A program made the position numbers and the translations under genes. DNA of 11,356 bases from Pseudomonadota bacterium (GTDB taxonomy: Bacteria > Pseudomonadota > Alphaproteobacteria > UBA9655): positions 1 through 11,356 of the forward strand of contig JAKBAL010000027.1 of NCBI GenBank assembly GCA_021809225.1, given 5' to 3'. Below, piece by piece: positions 1 to 7,419 of this stretch. Under the pieces are notes generated by a model. The model ran no database searches and was not told the origin of the DNA. It saw nothing but the letters and a program-made list of their open reading frames with translations. Every line of letters begins with the position of its first letter. Within the stretch, counting starts at the first letter, position 1.

Positions 1-2600
1 TGAGCGTCATCGTAAGTCGTGCCCTTCCTGATGTGCGAGATGGCCTGAAGCCCGTGCATCGGCGCATTCTTTATTCGATGTACGAATCCGGCTATGACTT
101 CAATCGTCCCCCTCGAAAATCGGCCCGTATTGTGGGAGATGTTATTTCCAAATATCACCCGCATAGTACGGATGCTGTTTACGAGTCTTTGGTTCGGATG
201 GCGCAACTGTTTTCTTTACGCTTGCCACTTATTGATAAACAAGGAAACTTTGGATCAATGGATGGGGATCCTGCAGCAGCTATGCGGTATACAGAAGCCC
301 GTCTTTCCAAGCCAGCTCATTTCCTTATGAATGATATCGATAAGGAGACCGTCGATTTTCGGCCCAATTATGATGAATCAACAGAAGAACCCGTTGTCCT
401 TCCGACACGTATTCCTAACCTCCTTGTCAATGGGAGCGGGGGTATTGCTGTGGGTATGGCGACGAATATTCCCTCTCATAATTTGGGAGAAGTCATTGAT
501 GGCTGCTGTGCCTTGATTGACAATCCTGACCTAACCCTTGAAGAGCTGATGGACTATATACAGGGTCCAGATTTTCCAACAGGCGCCCTTATTATGGGAC
601 GTCGTGGTATTTATAGCGCCTTTAAGACGGGGCGTGGCTCCCTTATCGTTCGAAGTCGTACTCATATTGAGACTCTTCGAAAGGACAGAGAAGCGATCAT
701 CGTTACGGAAGTTCCGTACCAAGTCAACAAAGCCAAAATGATTGAACGTATGGCTGAGCTTGTTCATAACAAGGAACTTGAAGGCATTTCTGACTTACGA
801 GATGAATCAGACCAGCAGGGAGTGCGAGTTGTTATTGAGCTGAAGAAAGATGCCATTGCTGATGTCGTTCTTAACCGTCTTTATGCGATGACATCCCTTC
901 AAACCACCTTTGGAGTGAACATGCTGGCCTTAAATGGGGGAAAACCTCAGCAAATGGGCCTTAAGGAAATTTTAGAACTCTTTATTCTCTTCCGAGAGGA
1001 AGTTATTACCCGAAGGACCCGTTATCAGCTTAAAAAAGCCCGCGAGCGAGCTCATGTTTTAGTAGGTCTTGGCATAGCTGTTGCAAATCTGGATGAAATG
1101 ATCATCCTCATTCGACAAGCCCCTGATCCTCAGGTGGCTAAAGACGAAATTTTGGCGCGATCTTGGAAAGTGCAAGATATCGCCCCCCTTATTCTTCTGA
1201 TTGATGAGCCAGGTTATCCCATTGTAGAGGGGGCTTACCGCATGTCGGAAGCTCAAGCTAAAGCCATTTTAGACTTAAGACTTCACCGTTTAACAGGTCT
1301 TGAACGGGAAAAAATTGCTTCTGAACTCACTCAAATTGTGGAAGAAATCAAAGAGTATCTTTTTATTCTAGGATCTCGCGATAAGCGTCTTGAAATCTTA
1401 AGGACTGAACTTCTTGAAATAAAGGAAAACTTCGCCACCCCTCGACGTACCACCATTGAAGAGGGTGAGATGAATGCGGATGAAGAAGATTTTATTCAAC
1501 GAGAGGATATGGTGGTAACGGTCAGTTTGGGTGGATATATCAAACGGGTCCCTATCAGCACCTACCGAGCTCAAAAGAGAGGTGGCAAAGGTCGTTCAGG
1601 CATGGCAACGCGAGAAGAAGATACTGTCTCTGAAGTCTTTATCGCTAATACGCATACACTCATGCTGTTTTTTACAACTTCTGGTCGTGTGTTTGGAATG
1701 AAGGTTTATAAATTACCTTTAGGTACACCACAAGCTCGAGGTAAAGCGATGGTAAACCTTTTGCCTCTTGAACAAAACGAGACTATTTCAACAATTATGC
1801 CTATGCCAGAAGACGAAGCTCAATGGGCTAATATGTACATTTTCTTTGCGACCTCTTCTGGACATGTGCGTCGTAACGCTCTTTCAGACTTCACCAATAT
1901 TCGAGCCAATGGAAAAATCGCTATGAAACTTGAAGAAGGTGAACGTCTTATTGCAGTGAGTTCTTGTGATGAAACGAAAGACGTTTTGCTCACAACTCGA
2001 GCAGGACGCTGTATCCGCTTTGGTGTTACGGACGTAAGAGAATTTGTAGGAAGAACATCCACCGGTGTCCGCGGTATTCGTCTTGGAAAATCCGATGAAG
2101 TGGTTTCTATGACAATTCTCACTCAAGTTGACTTTACGATTGAAGAAAGAGATTCTTATCTTAAACAATCTCAACGTTTACGTCGTCAAGAAGAAGAGCA
2201 AGAAGCGACCGGCAATGAAATGCCTCTGTCTCAAGAACGCTTTGAAGCGATGGCTGCTTTAGAAGAATTTATTCTTACAGCCAGTGAAAAAGGGTTTGGC
2301 AAGCGTTCGTCTGCTTACGAATACCGCTGTACCAATCGAGGGGGTCAAGGCATTACGACCATGGAGGTAACAACCAAAACAGGTCAAGTGGTGGATTCTT
2401 TCCCTGTAAAGGACGAAGATGATGTGATGTTGGTTACCAATACGGGCAAACTCATTCGATGTCCTGTACACGATATTCGCATAGCTGGTCGCAGAACTCA
2501 GGGTGTTACTCTTTTCCGCGTTGATAAGGAAGAATCTGTCGTTTCTGTTGCACGTATTCAAGAAGATAGTGACGAAGTTGACAATGTTGACGAGGTCTAA
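1..2600 (+). CDS. gyrA: DNA gyrase subunit A (5' end cut by window edge)
   Basis: The A subunit of DNA gyrase cleaves and rejoins DNA in the cytoplasmic A2B2 enzyme that introduces negative supercoils. The frame is already open at the window edge: bases 1-2 are the end of an ATG codon, followed by [20 protein letters not shown], which matches E. coli GyrA from about residue 27. The GTG at 33 is therefore internal, and about 26 N-terminal residues lie outside. About 865 residues are visible (E. coli GyrA has 875). The catalytic tyrosine (Tyr122 in E. coli numbering, codon 288-290) lies in [11 protein letters not shown]. The GyrA box QKRGGKG (1572-1592), needed for DNA wrapping, separates it from ParC. 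The C-terminal beta-pinwheel carries an insertion at about 2121-2265 rich in Glu, Gln and Arg, as in alphaproteobacteria. The quinolone-binding region is unusual (see findings). The tail is acidic. The identification is certain. Confidence 0.97.
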   Translation, partial: SVIVSRALPDVRDGLKPVHRRILYSMYESGYDFNRPPRKSARIVGDVISKYHPHSTDAVYESLVRMAQLFSLRLPLIDKQGNFGSMDGDPAAAMRYTEARLSKPAHFLMNDIDKETVDFRPNYDESTEEPVVLPTRIPNLLVNGSGGIAVGMATNIPSHNLGEVIDGCCALIDNPDLTLEELMDYIQGPDFPTGALIMGRRGIYSAFKTGRGSLIVRSRTHIETLRKDREAIIVTEVPYQVNKAKMIERMAELVHNKELEGISDLRDESDQQGVRVVIELKKDAIADVVLNRLYAMTSLQTTFGVNMLALNGGKPQQMGLKEILELFILFREEVITRRTRYQLKKARERAHVLVGLGIAVANLDEMIILIRQAPDPQVAKDEILARSWKVQDIAPLILLIDEPGYPIVEGAYRMSEAQAKAILDLRLHRLTGLEREKIASELTQIVEEIKEYLFILGSRDKRLEILRTELLEIKENFATPRRTTIEEGEMNADEEDFIQREDMVVTVSLGGYIKRVPISTYRAQKRGGKGRSGMATREEDTVSEVFIANTHTLMLFFTTSGRVFGMKVYKLPLGTPQARGKAMVNLLPLEQNETISTIMPMPEDEAQWANMYIFFATSSGHVRRNALSDFTNIRANGKIAMKLEEGERLIAVSSCDETKDVLLTTRAGRCIRFGVTDVREFVGRTSTGVRGIRLGKSDEVVSMTILTQVDFTIEERDSYLKQSQRLRRQEEEQEATGNEMPLSQERFEAMAALEEFILTASEKGFGKRSSAYEYRCTNRGGQGITTMEVTTKTGQVVDSFPVKDEDDVMLVTNTGKLIRCPVHDIRIAGRRTQGVTLFRVDKEESVVSVARIQEDSDEVDNVDEV

Positions 2601-3105
2601 GCACCTTCATATTGGCGTTTATCCGGGAACTTTTGATCCGATTACGTTTGGTCATCTGGATATTATTCTGCGTGCAACGCGTCTTGTTGATCGACTGATT
2701 GTGGCTGTTGCAACCAATGTAATGAAAGATCCCCTTTTTTCCATCGAGGATCGCCTACAGATGATCGAACAAGAACTTAAAACAGTCTCTCTTCCCCAAG
2801 ATAGGGAAATCATTGTTAAACCTTTTAGCTCTCTTTTAGTTAATTTTGCAAAAGAGGAGGGAGCACAGGTGCTCGTCCGCGGACTTCGGGCTGTCTCAGA
2901 TTTTGAATATGAGTTTCAAATGGCTGGAACCAATCGTAAACTGAGTCCCGATCTTGAAACCGTTTTTCTGGTAGCTTCTGAAAGTTATCAGCTCATTGCC
3001 TCAAACCTAGTCAAAGAAATTGCTCGTCTTAAGGGCAATACCACCCCCTTTGTTTCCCCGCAGGTAGCAGAGAAATTAACACAGCATTTTGCAGAGTCAG
3101 CCTAG
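2584..3105 (+). CDS. coaD: Phosphopantetheine adenylyltransferase
   Basis: CoaD transfers AMP from ATP to 4'-phosphopantetheine to give dephospho-CoA, the penultimate step of coenzyme A synthesis. The 173-residue product is close to the family's usual 160-170. The nucleotidyltransferase motifs are in order: [14 protein letters not shown] (residues 11-24) with the TxGH ATP-binding histidine at 24, Lys48, [12 protein letters not shown] from residue 99, and [12 protein letters not shown] near the C terminus, where E. coli has ISSSLVKE. The ATG at 2584 is chosen because homology begins right after it. The same frame is open back to 2503, but the extra residues look like gyrA read out of frame. 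This start overlaps the last 17 bases of gyrA and has no clear Shine-Dalgarno sequence, so translation is probably coupled to gyrA. The gyrA-coaD pairing is common in alphaproteobacteria. Confidence 0.95.
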   Translation: MLTRSKHLHIGVYPGTFDPITFGHLDIILRATRLVDRLIVAVATNVMKDPLFSIEDRLQMIEQELKTVSLPQDREIIVKPFSSLLVNFAKEEGAQVLVRGLRAVSDFEYEFQMAGTNRKLSPDLETVFLVASESYQLIASNLVKEIARLKGNTTPFVSPQVAEKLTQHFAESA

Positions 3106-3182
3106 ATCAAAAACAAATACCAGAATCTGGAAATGGGGACCAAAAAATAATAATGTTTTCCTAAAATCAGGAATAAAAAATT
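3106..3182. other. Intergenic gap between coaD and the A24 peptidase frame
   Basis: This is the longest gap inside the gene array, 77 AT-rich bases. It contains a short perfect palindrome, CCAGAATCTGG (3120-3130), with no T-run after it, so it is not a convincing terminator. TAAAAT at 3162-3167 resembles a -10 box, but I see no -35 partner at a suitable distance. A promoter for the downstream genes could lie here but cannot be asserted. Confidence 0.5.
3158..3173 (+). promoter_or_regulatory. Ribosome binding site for the 3183 start, within a small hairpin
   Basis: AGGAA at 3169-3173 sits 9 bases before the ATG at 3183 and supports that start. It can pair perfectly with TTCCT at 3158-3162 across a 6-base loop. 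Five pairs in AT-rich DNA make a weak stem, so any effect on translation is speculative. Confidence 0.45.
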
Positions 3183-4349
3183 ATGGCCTTTACTCCTTTT
3201 TTATTAAATTATTTACTTTTTATCGTTTTAATAGGCGTGAGTTTGAAAGACATTAAGGATGGGATCATTCCTGATGTGCTGCTGGGAATCATCCTCATTC
3301 TTGGTTTACTTCGATTTGGGGGTGATCATAGTGTAAGCATTGTGATATTAGCCACTCTGGCTTATGCTCTTTATAAAGTCTATCCTCTGCTCAGAGGGAA
3401 AGAAGGATTAGGATTTGGGGATGTAAAACTCATGGGCGTTTCAGGGTTTTGGATTGAGCCTTATCAAATTCCTCTTTATTTGGTGATAAGTGGGGGATTA
3501 GGAGCGGGAATTGGCATTTTGTGGTATACTTTCAAAAAGGAAATAAGATTTCCTTTGGGGCCAGCTCTTGCACTTTCTCTTGGGATTTGTAGTGTAGGAA
3601 ATCATGGATTGTCAAAAGGAGAAAATAACATGACATTGACTTTTTCAGGCCCTCGTCTTCCTCCAGCTTCAGGTCATAAACCAGATTCGATCGTTGTTCT
3701 CATTCATGGATATGGAGCCGATGGAGACGACCTCCTCTCCCTTGGAAAAGCATGGGCTTCCGTCTTACCCAATACACTCTTTGTCTCGCCCCATGGACCC
3801 AGTCCCACTGAGCTCAATCCTTATGGCAAACAATGGTTTAGCCTCGGTGACTGGAACCTTAATAAAACTTCGACACCCGATCAAACAGCTCGAATGTTAA
3901 AGGAAGTACAATCATTAACACCCTCTTTTAATCGGTATTTAGATGAACTTTTAAAAGCTGAAGGACTACCACCTGAAAAGCTAGCCCTTGTGGGGTTTTC
4001 TCAGGGGGCTATGCTCGCTCTTCACATCGCTCTTCATCGTCCCTTATGTGCGGGAGTTGTTGCTTTCTCAGGAGCTTTTTTAAATGATCCTACGGAAGTC
4101 ATCATGGCTCATCCGCCAGTTTTATTGATTCATGGAATGGATGATCAACTCCTACGTCCTTTTTTCTCTCAAGCGGCAGAGGAAGGATTAAAACATCTTC
4201 ACGTTCCTGTAAACCTTACCCTCCTTCCAGGGCTCGAGCATGGAATTGATGGACGAGCCCTTGGAATGGGAGGAGCTTTTTTAAAAGACCATCTTTATAA
4301 TAAGACCCCATCTGACTTGTGGGAACAAGCAAAAGAGAGTAGTAATTGA
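3183..4349 (+). CDS. Short A24 prepilin peptidase domain fused in frame to an alpha/beta hydrolase
   Basis: The frame runs for 388 residues with no stop between two unrelated domains. Residues 1-140 form a polytopic membrane domain of the A24 prepilin peptidase family (type IV leader peptidase, CpaA-like, without the methylase domain). Asp23 stands in DIKDGIIPD and Asp80 in GFGDVKL, at the places of the two catalytic aspartates, and PLGP at 124-127 matches the conserved late motif. Such enzymes cleave prepilin leader peptides at the inner face of the cytoplasmic membrane. From Met150 (base 3630) the sequence is a complete serine hydrolase with its own ribosome binding site, listed separately. 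No pilin or secretion genes are nearby. It may be a true fusion, or two genes of which the first has lost its stop. The ATG at 3183 is supported by AGGAA 9 bases upstream. I am confident in the domains and less sure of the gene model. Confidence 0.75.
   Translation: MAFTPFLLNYLLFIVLIGVSLKDIKDGIIPDVLLGIILILGLLRFGGDHSVSIVILATLAYALYKVYPLLRGKEGLGFGDVKLMGVSGFWIEPYQIPLYLVISGGLGAGIGILWYTFKKEIRFPLGPALALSLGICSVGNHGLSKGENNMTLTFSGPRLPPASGHKPDSIVVLIHGYGADGDDLLSLGKAWASVLPNTLFVSPHGPSPTELNPYGKQWFSLGDWNLNKTSTPDQTARMLKEVQSLTPSFNRYLDELLKAEGLPPEKLALVGFSQGAMLALHIALHRPLCAGVVAFSGAFLNDPTEVIMAHPPVLLIHGMDDQLLRPFFSQAAEEGLKHLHVPVNLTLLPGLEHGIDGRALGMGGAFLKDHLYNKTPSDLWEQAKESSN
3616..3621 (+). promoter_or_regulatory. Strong internal ribosome binding site for the hydrolase
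   Basis: AAGGAG lies 8 bases before the in-frame ATG at 3630, exactly where hydrolase homology begins. This is one of the best Shine-Dalgarno matches in the window. It suggests the hydrolase is also made as a free protein, whether or not the longer fusion is produced. Confidence 0.75.
3630..4349 (+). CDS. Phospholipase/carboxylesterase family serine hydrolase (internal start)
   Basis: This 239-residue product is a cytoplasmic alpha/beta hydrolase of the phospholipase/carboxylesterase (acyl-protein thioesterase-like) family, which cleaves ester or thioester bonds. The natural substrate cannot be read from sequence. The N terminus SGPRLPPASG followed by HGYGADGDDL (from His26) is typical of the alphaproteobacterial branch. 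The catalytic triad is visible: Ser124 in GFSQG, Asp172 in HGMDD and His204 in LEHGID. There is no signal peptide. The length fits the stand-alone family, and the ATG at 3630 has a strong ribosome binding site, so this start is the more natural one for a functional enzyme. The same frame continues upstream into the A24 peptidase domain without a stop. The end lies 25 bases before mdh, so it may be co-transcribed with the TCA genes. Confidence 0.8.
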   Translation: MTLTFSGPRLPPASGHKPDSIVVLIHGYGADGDDLLSLGKAWASVLPNTLFVSPHGPSPTELNPYGKQWFSLGDWNLNKTSTPDQTARMLKEVQSLTPSFNRYLDELLKAEGLPPEKLALVGFSQGAMLALHIALHRPLCAGVVAFSGAFLNDPTEVIMAHPPVLLIHGMDDQLLRPFFSQAAEEGLKHLHVPVNLTLLPGLEHGIDGRALGMGGAFLKDHLYNKTPSDLWEQAKESSN

Positions 4350-4353
4350 CTAA

Positions 4354-5346
<993 letters not shown>

Positions 5347-5347
5347 A

Positions 5348-6517
5348 ATGAATATTCACGAATATCAAGCCAAGTCTTTACTCCGAACATTTGGCGTTGC
5401 GGTGCCTGGAGGAAGAGTCGCTTTTACCTCGCAAGAAGCGCGAGAGGTTGCAGAAACCTTAAAGGGACCGTTGTGGGTTGTGAAAGCACAAATTCACGCG
5501 GGGGGACGAGGAAAAGGGGGAGGCGTAAAGCTCGCAAAGTCAATAGACGAGGTAGCCTCAATAGCTGATCAAATTTTAGGAATGACCCTTATTACGCCTC
5601 AAACGGGGTCGCAAGGTCGGCTTGTTTCAAAAATTTATGTGGAAGAGGGATGCTCTATCGATCGAGAATTTTATTTAAGTCTCTTAATTGATAGAATCAC
5701 CTCTCGGGTGACCTTCTTGGCTTCAACGGAAGGGGGCGTTGAAATTGAAGATGTCGCATTGACTCATCCAGAAAAAATCATAAGAGCGTCTATTGATCCT
5801 GCCGTAGGATTTCAATCCTTTCAGGGACGAAAGCTAGCCTATGGGTTGGGGCTTAAAGGTGATCAAGTCAAAGAACTCATGCGTTTGGCCAAAGGCATGT
5901 ATGAGGCATTTCTCAAGCTTGATGCTAGCCTCATTGAAATTAATCCCTTGGTCTTAACCCGTGAGGGAACTCTCCTCGCTCTTGATGCAAAGATGAGTTT
6001 TGATGATAACGCCCTTTATCGCCATCAAGAGATAGAAGATCTGCGAGATGCGACTGAAGAAGATCCGGTAGAACGACACGCTTTTCTTAATGAGCTAAGC
6101 TATATCAAACTCGATGGTAATATTGGATGTATGGTGAACGGAGCAGGGCTTGCTATGGCCACCATGGATATTATTAAACTTTACGGAGGAGCTCCTGCTA
6201 ATTTCTTAGATGTTGGGGGAGGTGCCCCACGCGAAAGGGTGACCGAAGCTTTTAAAATTATTCTTTCTGATCCTCATGTGAAGGGCGTGCTCGTCAATAT
6301 TTTTGGGGGAATTATGCGCTGTGATATTATAGCTGAGGGCATTGTAGAGGCTGTGAAGGAAATTCATCTTCAAATCCCCCTTGTCGTCCGTCTTGAAGGA
6401 ACGAATGTTGATCTAGGAAAAGAAATTTTTACCAAATCGGGACTGCCTATCATTTCGTTAGATGATCTGTCTGAAGCTGCTCAACGTATCGTCGAAGAAG
6501 TCAAGGAGGCAGTTTAA
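5348..6517 (+). CDS. sucC: Succinyl-CoA synthetase (ADP-forming), beta subunit
   Basis: SucC is the nucleotide-binding beta subunit of succinyl-CoA synthetase, which makes succinate and ATP or GTP from succinyl-CoA. It pairs with SucD, encoded next. The product is 389 residues, the normal length, and begins [17 protein letters not shown] as expected. The ATP-grasp part carries Lys46 and the glycine-rich AGGRGKGGG. Asn199 (EINPL) and Asp213 ([10 protein letters not shown]) are the magnesium ligands and align at the E. coli positions. The C-terminal ligase domain contains [17 protein letters not shown] and [10 protein letters not shown]. The frame is open upstream to 5267, but the homology and ribosome binding site place the start at 5348. 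The stop TAA overlaps the sucD ATG by one base, implying translational coupling and equal subunit synthesis. Confidence 0.97.
   Translation: MNIHEYQAKSLLRTFGVAVPGGRVAFTSQEAREVAETLKGPLWVVKAQIHAGGRGKGGGVKLAKSIDEVASIADQILGMTLITPQTGSQGRLVSKIYVEEGCSIDREFYLSLLIDRITSRVTFLASTEGGVEIEDVALTHPEKIIRASIDPAVGFQSFQGRKLAYGLGLKGDQVKELMRLAKGMYEAFLKLDASLIEINPLVLTREGTLLALDAKMSFDDNALYRHQEIEDLRDATEEDPVERHAFLNELSYIKLDGNIGCMVNGAGLAMATMDIIKLYGGAPANFLDVGGGAPRERVTEAFKIILSDPHVKGVLVNIFGGIMRCDIIAEGIVEAVKEIHLQIPLVVRLEGTNVDLGKEIFTKSGLPIISLDDLSEAAQRIVEEVKEAV
6503..6509 (+). promoter_or_regulatory. Strong ribosome binding site of sucD
   Basis: AAGGAGG is a full Shine-Dalgarno match 7 bases before the sucD ATG at 6517, located in the last codons of sucC. 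Together with the one-base stop/start overlap it should keep SucD output matched to SucC. Confidence 0.75.
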
Positions 6518-7419
6518 TGTCTATTCTCATCAATGCATCAACAAAAGTAATTTGCCAAGGCTTCACTGGGGCTCAAGGAACTTTTCATTCAGAGCAAGCG
6601 ATAGTTTATGGCACAAAAATGGTGGGAGGCGTTACCCCTGGTAAAGGGGGAACACAGCATCTAGGCCTTCCTGTTTTTAACACAGTTCAAGAAGCTGTGC
6701 AAAAAACCGGAGCCACAGCCTCTGTAATTTATGTTCCTGCTCCTTTTGCTGCAGATGCCATTCTAGAAGCCATAGATGCTCAGATTCCCCTTGTCATTTG
6801 CATAACAGAAGGTATTCCTGTCTTGGATATGATGAGAGTGAAGAGGGCTCTTTCTGCATCGTCTACCAGACTGATTGGTCCAAACTGTCCGGGAATTATT
6901 ACGCCTGGAGAATGTAAAATAGGCATTATGCCAGGATATATTCATAAACCTGGAAAGATCGGCGTTGTTTCACGTTCAGGGACTTTAACGTATGAAGCTG
7001 TTGCTCAAACTACTGCTGTAGGCTTAGGGCAATCCACCTGCATTGGTATTGGAGGAGATCCCATCAATGGCACAAGCTTTGTCGATTGCCTTGAACTTTT
7101 TCACCAAGACCCTCAAACGGACGCTATTGTCCTTATTGGAGAAATTGGAGGGACAGCAGAAGAAGAAGCGGCTGCTTTTTTAAAATCATGTAAACACCCT
7201 AAGCCTGTCGTCAGTTTTATTGCAGGTATCACCGCTCCTCCAGGCCGAAGAATGGGGCACGCTGGAGCTGTGATTTCTGGATCCCAAGGGAGAGCTGACG
7301 AGAAAATAGAAGCTTTAAAAAGTGCAGGGGTTACTGTTGCAGATTCACCCGCGAAAATTGGCCAGACTCTTGCTGAGGTTTTAAAAATGGGGGCTTCTTT
7401 AAAAAAGGGGCATAAATAA
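6517..7419 (+). CDS. sucD: Succinyl-CoA synthetase, alpha subunit
   Basis: SucD is the CoA-binding, transiently phosphorylated subunit of succinyl-CoA synthetase and works as a heteromer with SucC. The product has 300 residues, against about 290 usually, the excess being a short Lys-rich tail. The N-terminal CoA-binding Rossmann domain shows [10 protein letters not shown] (residues 15-24), GGVTPGKGG and GPNCPG (121-126). The catalytic histidine that carries the phosphate is His248 in RMGHAGA, and Glu209 in GEIGG is the partner glutamate. The start is fixed by AAGGAGG 7 bases upstream. The stop is followed at once by the sucA start codon, with no spacer. The protein looks complete and functional. 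Confidence 0.97.
   Translation: MSILINASTKVICQGFTGAQGTFHSEQAIVYGTKMVGGVTPGKGGTQHLGLPVFNTVQEAVQKTGATASVIYVPAPFAADAILEAIDAQIPLVICITEGIPVLDMMRVKRALSASSTRLIGPNCPGIITPGECKIGIMPGYIHKPGKIGVVSRSGTLTYEAVAQTTAVGLGQSTCIGIGGDPINGTSFVDCLELFHQDPQTDAIVLIGEIGGTAEEEAAAFLKSCKHPKPVVSFIAGITAPPGRRMGHAGAVISGSQGRADEKIEALKSAGVTVADSPAKIGQTLAEVLKMGASLKKGHK
7405..7410 (+). promoter_or_regulatory. Ribosome binding site of sucA and its double start
   Basis: AAGGGG lies 9 bases before GTG at 7420 and 12 bases before ATG at 7423. The two adjacent in-frame starts differ by one residue. Spacing favours GTG and codon strength favours ATG, so the sequence does not decide. Confidence 0.5.

Noticed and set aside
33..35. GTG at 33 as the start of gyrA
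   Set aside because: The frame is open upstream and encodes [11 protein letters not shown], conserved GyrA sequence, so the true start is before the window.
2503..2583. Upstream extension of coaD
   Set aside because: The added residues do not resemble CoaD, lie within gyrA coding sequence and lack a ribosome binding site.
3120..3130. CCAGAATCTGG palindrome as a terminator of coaD
   Set aside because: The stem is only five pairs with a one-base centre and no T-run follows, so it cannot be supported as an intrinsic terminator.
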